Shown here: positions 22,801 to 34,800 of the stretch, one piece after another
Layout of the letters: each line of letters opens with the position of its first letter
Numbering within the stretch: the stretch's first letter is position 1
From: Hippasteria phrygiana
Taxonomy: Eukaryota > Echinodermata > Asteroidea > Valvatida > Goniasteridae
Direction of reading: 5' to 3'
DNA length: 64,000 bases
NCBI GenBank assembly: GCA_037893225.1
Contig: JAZGUH010000113.1
Location: forward strand, 2,294,001 to 2,358,000
Program-made: the position numbers and the translations under genes
Notes under the pieces: model-generated
The model's input: the letters and a program-made list of their open reading frames with translations, nothing else
Database searches by the model: none
Told to the model about the DNA's origin: nothing

Positions 22801-25800
22801 GTTGTGGCATACTTCAACCATGAGGGTAGCACGCGGTCCTCCCAGCTCTGCCTCCTGACGTGGGAAATGCTCCATTGGTGCATAAAATCCAACATAACAT
22901 TGTCAGCCTTGCACGTCCTGGGAGTGAACAATTCGATAGCCGATGCCCTCTCCAGGGGACTGAAGCGACCAACAGAGTGGACACTACATCCTCAGGTGGT
23001 AGAGCAGATCTTTACGCTCATCGACCGCCCTCATGTAGACCTGTTTGTGTCAGGCATGTCAGGGGACAACAACCAGCTGCCGGTGTTTTGCACCAGATAC
23101 CCAGATCCGAGGGCGTGGCATGTAGACGCCCTATTGATGTCCTGGGAAGGGATGTTCGCGTACGCTTTTCCGCTGATATATCTGATCTCTCGGGTACTGT
23201 CGAAAATAGAACAGGAACGATGCAGGATCCTCCTTGTCTCCCCGTTCTGGCCTTGTCAATCCTGGTTGCCCCGGTTGATCAAGCTCTTAGTGCACAGGCC
23301 AATAATTCTTCCACCTCGACCGGACATTCTTTCTCAGCCACGCTCGAGGTTAATTCACCCAGCATCCGCGGATCTTCACCTGACGTGCTGGACATTGTCC
23401 AATGTTCCTTCCGAGCAGCGGGCCTTTCGGTTCGGAGGACGCTGCCATATTCGCAGCACGCAGTCATAGACCTTCCACGAGGAATAGCCGCCTACGCCAT
23501 TACTACAATTGGTGTAGACGGAAATCTGTTGATCCAGTCAATTCACCTATAGCCGACATTGGTGACTTCTTTGTTTATCTGTTCAACTCTAGCCTCACAG
23601 TGGCAACAATCCGGAACTACTGTTCGGCCATAGCAGCCATCCATCAAGGTTTCACGGACGGGTCGTCAATTAGCAGTAACCATGTCCTAGGTCACATTCT
23701 TCGGGGAATGTTTATAGAGAGGCCGCCATCTCGTAAGCTCTTTTCTTCTTGAGACCTCTCCACTGTTCTGGAGGCACTGTCACGCGTCCCCTACGAACCA
23801 ATGGGCCAGGCGACCTTGCTCGACTTATCAGTCAAGCTCGCTTTCTTACTAGCAGTAGCTACGTCGCGACGTCGTAGCGAACTACATGCCCTATCCATTA
23901 AGTCGGGTCACATTTGATGGGAACCGAATGGGGGATGTCTAGTCCCAAAGGCGTCCTTTCTCACAAAGAACCAGTCGAGTACTTTGCTCCACCAGACATC
24001 TTCGTACCAGCGAATACTTACCCGTAGAGCATCCCTCCCTCCTCCCCACAGAGGGCTCGCTGCGGATCTACATGCATGGTATGTTACCGTAACACGTTGG
24101 CCACACATGCAATTATCTACACAGCCATTTACACACTCAACCACTGGTCCACTTCTTGTCCAAATTTTTCAAAAGTTTTTATTGAAGCAGATGAAGATCC
24201 TTGTTAGTCCGATTCTTTATTGGTTATTGGTGGGATTTTATGAACAAATTTTGTCGAGTACGAAGTTCCTCAATAATTTTGTTTACAATGTGCATGCAAG
24301 CATGCGTGTCTGGCTACTGGACTTCTTCACTACTTGGGTCATTCCACCAGATTGGGACACAGTGTGTTATATGACCATATCATTAAAACCATCATTACAT
24401 TCACATGGGTGTGAGATTATTTGAGAAAGTTTTCAATCATGTAAGTTATATTTTAACAAAATTATGATAAAAAGTGTGTTATTTTGATGTAAAATAGACG
24501 TAACATGGACACCGTGTCCAACATTTAAATGTTTGTGTTTTTTCAACACTTTAATAAATAAATATGGGAAATTCATTACGTACAATAATTAAAAGACACA
24601 CTATGCAACAATGAAACACCTTTTTACGGTAGTCAGTGTCCAAATATAGCAGAAATAGCAAGAATTTGAAGAATCAGTGCAGACGTAACATGGACACCAT
24701 GATAGACCATGACCATACATATATTTCTGCTGTTGTGCTGCATTTGGATATTAAATATCATAACAAATGTTTTTTGTGTTGCAGTTTGTGTTTTGTAATA
24801 TACAGAGTGAGTTTGCATAATTATTTATATAAATGTTGAAAATGTTACAAAAGGGAAATGTGCATTTTCATGTCACACCCTGTCAGTACTAAATGTTACG
24901 TCCAGACTGCCTTCATTTTTCGTCATTAAATAAATAATTATGCAGCTTACATGTACTATATGTACTAACTAAAAGACACTCTACAAGAAAACACTTTTTG
25001 TTATGGTTGCCATTGTCCAAATAGCTCAGAAACAGCAAGAACAAAAAAAAAAACATGCATGTGTGGACGTAACAGTGGACACAGTGTCCATGTTACGTTC
25101 ACACGTCCGTCTGTTCTTGCTGTCTCTGCTATATTTGGACACTGACTACCATAAAAAACCTGAAAAAAATTGTTCTTTTAATTAGTACACATGGTGAATT
25201 TCCCATATTTACATGTATATTTAAAGTGTTGAAAAAACACAAACATGGAACTATGGACGTGTCCATGTTACGTCAAACTGGTTACGTCAAACTAACACAT
25301 TTTTAAATCATATTTTTGGTAAAATATAATTTACATGATTTAAACCTTTCTAAAATATTGCTCCTTAATGAAAGACTGATGTTACAAGAAATAACTGAAT
25401 CAAATGTAATAGTACATGTACTTTTAAAGATATGGATAAATGTCACACACTGTGTCCCAACCTGGTGGAATGACGCACTTGCAAAATACATGTAAGGATG
25501 GCGGAATATAAAATCAAACTGAATTTTGGTGTTGCATGCAGATAGAAAGTCCCCTAACAACGAACTGTCTCACTACATGTACGCACGCTCATACATGTCA
25601 TAAGGGATTTTTCCATATGAGTCCATACTTTGCCGCACGCACATGTACATGTACACATGTTCTCCTCCCGGTCGAACATCGACACGACATGCACGATGTA
25701 CATGTACATGTATACCAAGCGATTCAGCAGCGTTTTTTGCAGATGGGCACTTCGGCCAAAGTAATATAGGGCACAGTACATTTGTACATCCGGCCGTGAG

Positions 25801-28800
25801 CAAGTGATTTTCTACAAGGGGCATCAAGGCAATTAAGAGGGCATCGACAGCAGTGGCCGCCGTGGCCGTTGTGAATTTTGAATGCTGTCATTGTCAACAA
25901 CATTAAAAAACGCATGCACTTTGTGTGCGATAAAATGCCGATTTTGTGACTTTTTGTTAAATAAAATAACTAACCTAGCTTTCTATAATGATCTAGTTTG
26001 CATTAACAACCCACGTTTTATATGTTTTCTTGTCCAAAATGCTGACTTACAATGTACTTAGTGTGTACATTGTAGCTTGTTAGTTTCCCTGGGCGCAGCT
26101 ATTTTCTTTGCCTATCTTTCACTATGATGCCGCACGAACAGAAATTGATCCATGAGTTATAATGAAACTATCCCATTTTCTTTACTGTGTCTCTGTGTTT
26201 TCTTTTTAATATTTTAAAATGTTATGCTACAGTGTCATCCCAATCAGCCCCGTTTTGATTCACCCCTGAGCCCTGACCCTGAGCTGTTCTAATAATCATA
26301 GCCTCGAGATCTGTGCATGGCACTGGCTTATACATTTGAACATGACACGTGATAATTCCGAATTATAACATTGCCAAGAACAGGATCAGGGCTTGCAGAA
26401 GAAAATGTTTATTCTTTTAAATAATACATTACTTTACCTTTATAACCCTACCTAACCTTTCCAAATCCTCCAAAATCGTCTTTGCCAAATGGAGGAATTT
26501 GGAGGATTGAGGGTCTTTGGAAGTTGAAGCATCGGAACATTTTGCATGATTGAGGGCATATAATTAATAAGAGGATTATGCCTCGGGAGGAAAATGGAGG
26601 ATCCAGGTCATCAGGCCCAGTCTGATGCTGGTTGATTTCGGAGGATTGAGGTTACTAGGGTGTTTACGAAAACCCCTATAGGATTTTGAAGGATTCATGC
26701 AACATCTTGGTCCCCATCAGAGGATTTTGGAGGATTAGGTTACTTGCAGAAAAAATGATAAAGGGATTTAGGGTTAAACTACATGTACATGTATGGAAGT
26801 CGAAATGACCAGAAATTTAGTTTTATGTTCAACAAACAGAATTGATCTTTAGCAGGAATTATAATGCATTTCTTGAGCCAAGAAGAAAGGTAAGACATTG
26901 GACTTCACATCCGCTTGTCAGTAATGTAAACAGTAGTCAATGTGTAATTTGCTTTTGTCGACACTTAATTAAGGTATAATTAAGTGCTTTCTTACAGAAT
27001 GTTTTCTATTTTTATATTTTCTTTTCATGCAGTTGCACCCTATGAATTCGACAAAAACACACAATTTATTGCGGGCATTACGCTGGAAGTGGATTTCTTA
27101 CAGAAGAAAAAGTGAGTCTCTTTCAGTAACACTCTGTTATAGTTTTTTAGTTTATATTATAAAGTAACTGGGGGAGAATTTTCCTGTTTTAATTTTTGTG
27201 TCAAATATTTTATAGAGAGCTTTAGGGCCATTGTATTCCCCTGGCATCAAATGTTTTTTTGTTTTTCCCAAGTGTCTTGTGAAATGTCTTCCGACATTGT
27301 AGATGTTTGACCTTATAATAAATTGATGATGCCATTTTTCCCACCAGTTCCTGACCCATTTGGGGGTGGGGTAACATCTTTTGTAATTCTTGGGTAATTG
27401 TTTACATTTTTCAATAATAACATACATGTACCTTCATTGTCGCCACGACTACTTTCCATTAGGGCTTATTGTCAACAAGTCACATTTAGGGAAAATTCTA
27501 CAAAAAATCAGTGTCTAACAAAAAGTTTTCTAAAGAGGTTCTAGTGTCATCTGGTATTTTGTGTATGAGTAATCTAAACTGGTCAAAACCGAAACAATCG
27601 GCTACATGTACATGTATAAAACTGTTTAGAACAATTGGCTGCAATGTGGTGAAACTGCAGATAGTCCGTGGGACAAGGCGTTTTTTCCCGCTTATCACGC
27701 AATCAGGTGTGCAGAAGGTTTTCTAATATTTCTTGTTTCATTGATCAAAAATTAAAACTGCAAATAAACCTTGTTCCCACATTCTTGTGTTGTTTGGAAC
27801 ATCGCAAATAATTTTTTTATTAACATCAAATTTGAGGACGGAGCCAATATTTGTTAGACTAATATGACATCAGGAGAGGATGAAAATCAACCAATGATAT
27901 GCAAGGTTTGTGTGCTGCCTCAAAAGAACCAATCAAATCGTCCGTTTTATGTACCATTGACGAGAATCCAACATGGCGTCGTCGGAAGCAGACACAAGTT
28001 CAGTGTCTCATGCATTTTCCAACTGGAAAAGGTGAAGCGCAATTATTCACAGAGCACAGCTGGTCACGTGTCCTTAGGGCTGTACGTTCACGGGTAATTT
28101 TGGATCCGGATACCCGAACGCCACACTGGTTCGGTTCTCGGGTACCCGGAAGTGGACCGCAAACAAACAAACAAACAAACAAACAAACAAACAAACAAAC
28201 AAACAAACAAACAAACAAACAAACAAACAAACAAACAAACAAACAAACAAACAAACAAACAAACAAACACTGTCTAATCATAGAGCAAGGTTTGTAATGT
28301 CCTTGTGTGCACCGTGCAGCCGCTAAAAGGCCCCCGCAAAAATAGTTTTGCTTCCGGTTACCCGATCTACCCTAATTTTACGGCTGCGACCGGCCCTAAA
28401 ATTTGTATCGGCATGTAAAAAAAAACATTAAAAAATCAATAAACAAAATAATCCTGTTGTATTTTCCGTCTTCACAAAACGCCTCTCAATAACATATTTC
28501 CGTCAAAAACGCTTGTAATTTGTTTGCCTACTTACATTCGCTATTTTTTTTGGAGAAACCTCCGTTGTTTTTACAAGTTCCCTTCGCGATTACAAGTTCC
28601 TTTCGGTGCGTGATTTCCTATCACCGTGATGAAAACACGTGTGTCATGCTCAATGCAGCAATGCTGTACTGGTTCCCGCCGCGCCGCCCACTAAGTGCCA
28701 AAGAAGGCATGATGGAAATGCGGCAACCAGTCTTTGCATGCACTGCATGCCGCACGTGCACTGCACACAGGGGCCGGGGAGCGAGTGCCGTGTGCTGATT

Positions 28801-31800
28801 GGACGGCACGTGTGCGAGGTGGACTCACTGAACTGCGTGATTGGTCTACTATGGCTCTTCATATGGACTTATTGGTTGTTCGGCGCCGGCCAGATATCAC
28901 AACGTTCGTAATAGCCTGTGATTGGGCGACTGCACGGAGCGTGCCACTATCTTCTTGGTAAAAAAAGAGGTAAAGCCTTGTCCAAAGCGATTTTATACTG
29001 GGGCGGTTCTTCTGTCGCAGGGACGGCGAAAAATATCTAGCACAAGAACAAAAATGGGGGGTCATGTAGTGTAACCGCCTTATTAAGGCAAAGTTACGAT
29101 CTTGGCTTTGTGTTTATTACTGATTTCAATTATTTCAGGGACACCAGGACCTTTGAAGTTGAACATTAATTATGTTAAATTTGACCTATTATATAAGACA
29201 TTCTCCATTGAAGACGTTTTCACATTTGCAGTCATTACCTGTCGTCCAGTCTCTATAAAAATATCGTTTAGAAGGTTCAGATATTTAAAAAGACCTCGAG
29301 TACGGTTATTTACAGGAGGCGCCAGGGTGTCGCGCCGACCTCAATTGCTTGTGCAGTCAAGCGTAACATACACAATAATCCAACAATGGATTGAAATTGC
29401 ACAAATAGCGGCAAATGGCGTCATCCGGCCTGGTGGTACTGTTTTTTGTTTTTTGCGCCATTTTGGCGTCTTCCGTACGCAAGCGTTTAAATATTAAATC
29501 ATCCACAGAGTACGAGTTAACCTGGCATGCCTGGGTACGAGTTAACCTGGGTACGAGTTAACCTGGGTACGAGTTGACTCGGGTACGAGTTGACAGGGCA
29601 CATGTACATGTACATGTAGTCGGACACCAAAATAATCACACACCATAAAACAAATTTAATACTACAAGCAAAGCTTCCTCCAAGCAAAGCTTCCTCCAAG
29701 CAAAGCTTCCTCCAAGCAAAGCTTCCTCCAAGCAAAGCCTTTTATTGTTTTTGTTTTAACGTATACCCGTAGGCCTAATACGGAGAGCGCTTCCCATTCC
29801 CGCTGCCCCAGTGTCTGAGCAACGTTCACTCTCTCAAGATCAATATTACTCCCGGCTGCTCTTTGATCATACCGCGGAGCTAGTTTAGCCCCAGCATAAA
29901 CCGCAGTTCACTTCCATTGACAGACTATAATAAGCAACAAGATAGCTATAGATAAGATACAAACAGCGTTGGCCGACCACATTATTGATACTTTCCATTC
30001 ACTGCATTTTTGTTGACGCATTGTTTTCAAAACACCGCCGGACGGTTCGGGTCTTTCGAGTCGGAACAGAGTTTGAAATAGATCGAATTCTCTGTATTTA
30101 TTTATTTATTTTTGGTATGAAACCTTACATTGAATTTTTCACCGTAAGTGATGGAACCGGATATTGACGCCGGCATTCGGGTATCCGGGTACCCGGATAC
30201 CCGGAACAGGCCTACGTGTCCTGGAGTATACCGACATTTTGAGGGCCTTCACAAAAGCACCGCAAGCCCAGCAATAGCAAGGGAGTTTATCGCAAGAACA
30301 TGTGCCAAGTCACCGTAGCTTGCGGTCTACCGAGTTCTTTTTTGTATGCAGTAAGCAAGTCTGTGATTTAAAAAAAAATATATATTTCAGGTTTCTTTGG
30401 CAAAAAGTCACAAGGGTAACTTGTCCGAGTAACTTGGACCTTTTATCACCTTTTTAAACATTTGGACATGATCTGGCGATAGTAGGGTCCAAGGCAAATG
30501 TGTGCTATCAGCTATCAATAAATCAAACCTGTCTGAAGACCCAACAAAAACATCAGATTTCACCCTTAAACCTGCCACTAAAATACTAGATACGCCACCT
30601 GAGGTACAAGTGGGGTTTCATGATAAGTTGGAGGTAGTAGAGTTCACTTACGATCTGGATGAAAAATGAAATTTCCCATTTAATTCCGAGAGGCACCCGT
30701 CATGAAAGTTGTAGCGGCAGCCATCTTTTTCGTTTGTTTGTGACTTCTTTTTCCGTGAGACATCACGTCATCATGGGGTGGATCCGATTTTAATTATTTC
30801 ACAGGCATAAAATATGTACAATGTATAATTTGTAGAGATCTTTACATTTTATTATTGTAAACAATAACAATGGTAGATGGCTTCCTTATGCTATGGTCCA
30901 AACAAATCACGTGTAGCAAGAAGTTTGAAAGAAAATAAGCTGTAATTAGGCCCCCCATACTAAAAAATCAATATCATTTATATTTTTAAAATCATCTTGC
31001 TCCTTTACTGAAATTACGTTCATGACAAGTGTGTGTATTCCCGATCACAAGGCAAAAAAGGTTTAATAATGGGGATTTCATTGTAAAAGTACAATGAAAA
31101 TCTAATATGCCTATGCCCATTGCTTATGTTTATACAGGAATCTGTTGCATGTACATGTATGAGACTTTATCATTTGTACTGCACATGTACCTTTTTTGTA
31201 ATTATAACCAAATCTCATTCCTTGTTCATTATTGGATATGGATAGTGCATGACTCCTGTACAATGTGTATTGTAAATTATAAGAACAATTCAACTTGGTG
31301 CAGACAACTACATTTGTATTATTAAATGTCTCTATTTTTACAGTACATGTAAATGATGGGATTTTTAGTAAATTATTCAATCTGTAAATAAGACATGTCA
31401 ACAGAATAGATTGAACTTACAGTCCAACTTCAGACATACATACATGTAGTGTACACTGTCTAATCCTAAATTGAAGTGTTCAGAAGTGTGTAAATGCATT
31501 TTCCTAAACGTATTTTATGTATTTATTTGTTTTTGACAGTCAAACACTGTACATGTAATTCACATACATGTAGTTAAGTGACTAGACATTGGCAGGTTCA
31601 GGTTCATTGAACATATGTTTTGCACACTGGTATTGAGAAAGTATGAATTTTTCCCCCATTTCCATGGAGGCTGAAAATCGAATTGCCGAACTGGGAGTGT
31701 TTGAAGGTGTAGTAATAACCTTTGCCAATATTTTATGATTTCAGCCTTTATTATAAGCTTCAAGTAACAACTGAAAGACGGTTTTGAACCCAATTTTTTT

Positions 31801-34800
31801 TCTAGTATTCTATAGTGGTATGCCTGCACACGTGACACACATTTTGTAATCTTGTCTTATAATTTAATAATACTATAAGCTTTTCTGTTTAGGGTTTATC
31901 TCTGTTATTTATAAATTTGGAATACATGAATTTACAAACCAAGTGAAACTGGCAAAGTAAATGAAAAACTACTTTTTGTCCATAGAAAAAATGGTATGGA
32001 TAAAAAAAATTTCTTTGTGAAAATGTTTTAATAGAGACTTATCTTTTCTATGTTAAACTAACAAAAATGAAATAACTATGTACATGTACCTGTTAAATGA
32101 ACATGAACAAATGCATCAAAATGAACATGAACAAACTATATTGATCAATTTCACCGTAATTGTTTATTTCTTAGTTTTTTCTCATGCAGAATTCGGGCGT
32201 GTTTTTGTCGTAGATTTTCTCATTCGAAAACAATTTGTGTATGTGGGAACATAGCTCTTCAGCAGCAAGTCCGTCAATCAAGAATTTCAAAGCATAAATG
32301 TTCCTTTTCTAAGGATCTATGCCACTGATTCAGGTATACAATCAATAAATATCCGAAAAGTTATCCCAAAATAATAATCTTTGGACTAAAATTCTGTACA
32401 CTTTTAGGTTATTATAAATTTGACTGCTGTTTGCCCCAAATAGGGGTTGTTTCTTGTCTTAAAACTCAACACGTTTAATAATACCTTTATCATAATGATT
32501 AATTCAATACTGAATGAACAGATCTCTTTTTACAGAGGAAAATCTCTTAAGCATCTTCTTTAAAGTTAATCTTATTCAAATAATATACATTGCCAAACAA
32601 ACCACAAGGAAAACTTACTACATTGTAGGTAAATTTTCGAAGTGGACAAAGAAAACTGACAGGAGCAGGATTTGAACCTGTGACCTGTGGAATACCGTAG
32701 CGGTGCTCTACCAACTGAGCTATCTTGCCCTATGTTGGCGGTCTCCTAAATTGTCAGTTTTCTTTGTCACAAACCAGAATGCCATATAGCCAGGGACCAC
32801 GCCCAGTTTCACGAGGGAGGTGACATTGTCCGTGATTGTGGGGGTAACTCAGTGAGTTTCCCTTGTGGTTTGTTTGACGAATTATAAGTTAAAAAGTCAT
32901 ATCCTCATTGAGTGATCCCCACAATGTCACTTCCCAGATTGTAGCGTGATCCCTGGCTATACGGTATTCTGGGTTTATGACTTCTGTCTGACCCCCGGAA
33001 CAAAAAACTGACAGTTTGGGAGACCGCCAACATGCAGCTCAGTTGGTAGAGCACCGCACAGCATTTACACCCTGCATTGTTACACAGCGCCTGCCAGTGT
33101 TCACAGAAAATTAATTCAGGAGTGACATTCGTGACCTTTGTGTGAAGCGTGCTAAAAATCGCAAAGCTAGGGATTCCAAAACAATTAGCGAGTGAGGCTA
33201 ACAGTTCATATCGGCCGCGATGAGTGCAGCACAAGTTCTTGCCATGATCTAGCATCGTAGAATTTTGAATGTGGCACCCGTGAGTCATCGCTCGAACTTA
33301 GCGATGAACTAACTGATTTTATACATAATAAAAGAATAAATCAAAAATATTTGAAATTTATGTGTATTTCCTGATCTATATACAACATCTGATCGTATTT
33401 TCTCCAGAAAAATCAGAATAAATTGAATTCTACTGCATCGTACATGTACATGTATTTTCACGATTTTGGCTGCCCGTGCACACATTTGGTATATAGCGTA
33501 TGGACTATATCTGCAAAACATTGACCGATCAGAAATAACTCGTCTTACGAATGACGCAAAATTGCGACGAATAATTACGCCAAATAGATAAAATGTAACA
33601 AAATAATCCTAAATAAAGCTTGCTAAACTACTACTTCATTAATTACAAATTTGAGCGAAAGTGGTAAAAAAATTGTAATATTATCTGCCCTTTCGCGAAA
33701 CCGCACTCCAACTCACTATTGAGAAAAAAATGATACAACCAACGCTATCATTTTGGGTTGTCTGGGCGGCCCTGTATTATTGCCGTCTCCTGATCTCTTC
33801 CGAGCAAGCCTTCCAATTTGTCAATCCGTAATGCACTGACATTTCAAAAAAGTATTTTGTTTTCACAATTTTTAAGCATGCCTTTTAATGGCGTTTGGTA
33901 GCTAGGGGGTCAGCTGGATTTGACACGATGTCATTGTGTAGATTTCTTTTGCGGGCCAATCAGCGATGCGTATTACCTTTGTGGAGGCACTGTGGGCTAG
34001 TGTGCAGGGTGAACGAGCAGTGTACTGTAAATGCTGTGACCGGTACGGTATTCCGGAGGTTGCAGGTCAAATCCCGCTCCTGCCAGTTTTCTCTGTTCAC
34101 TTTTAAAATTCAGTTATCTACAATTTTTAAACTTACAGGTAGGCTGGCGATCTTTGTTATTGATACATGTAACTTGAAAATAAACTTGCTGGCTCATTTT
34201 TCGGAATTTGACTTGGCCGATCACTCAGTTGCTCTGTCTAAGAATTTCTGATTTTGGGCTAATAGGGCCATTCAGCTCTCAATAGCTGGTATCACTTGCA
34301 AGATAATGATTTCAAGATCATGTGGCTGGCAAAGCTTGCCCTCTCCTCGGGAAGTCTCAGACGCAAGTGATCAACTCTATCTCTGAAAAAAAATTCTACC
34401 AAAATCTCAAAACCCTGCAAAGAATATGTTCCCTTGACTACTGAATTTTTTTGTTTTTTTACAAACCCTACTGACAACAGAGAAAACATTTACTCAAGCA
34501 GTAATGAAACTACCGATCCTATATCACTATTCCCTTGCAGCAAAACCAAATAGTTTAATTAGTACTTTATGACTTTATGGACGTCCAAAGGACCACTCGC
34601 CAGATAAATCTGAGATTTTATTTCTCTGCATCGAGTCAAAAACCAAGCAATTCAATTTCGTTTTGACCACAAGATTAATATGTTTCTCTCAAAACGTTTA
34701 ACCCTTTAACATTTAACCCTCTTTTTTTTTTTTTTGAGGTTGCACATGTTTTACTACTTTTAATATTTTTCTCCTTTTTACGGTTTTTTCTTTTGAGATA

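Larger units (their letters stand above)
20872..24045 (+). mobile_element. DIRS-type retrotransposon, copy 2 (rearranged)
   Basis: Contains an RT N-terminal region, RNase H/linker and tyrosine recombinase, all decayed, and ends near GCGAATACTTACCCGTAGAG (24007), which matches the DIRS copy 1 end region. The left inverted repeat was not found. A 270-bp RNase H segment is duplicated at the left edge (20872-21142 = 22662-22921), so the copy is rearranged. Confidence 0.85.
28075..30214. mobile_element. hAT-like DNA transposon, non-autonomous, 2.1 kb
   Basis: Ends TAGGGCTGTACG and (reverse complement of right end) TAGGCCTGTTCC are flanked by a perfect 8-bp target duplication CGTGTCCT at 28067-28074 and 30215-30222. 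Sub-terminal GGGTACCCGGA / CCGGATACCCG motifs occur at both ends. No transposase frame is apparent. It carries a (CAAA)n array, a GTACGAGTTAACCTGG tandem repeat (29514-29600) and a 17-bp CAAGCAAAGCTTCCTCC tandem repeat (29665-29738). Confidence 0.9.

Noticed and set aside
28000..28297. Long overlapping open frames on both strands encoding KQTN and CLFV repeats.
   Set aside because: They are produced by the (CAAA)n microsatellite, which has no stop in several frames.
29102..29497. 131-codon open frame in the hAT-like element as a transposase.
   Set aside because: No hAT dimerisation (C-terminal) or DDE motifs visible; probably chance.
28162..29738. Regularly spaced repeats that could suggest a CRISPR array.
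   Set aside because: These are simple tandem repeats without unique spacers in an animal genome.
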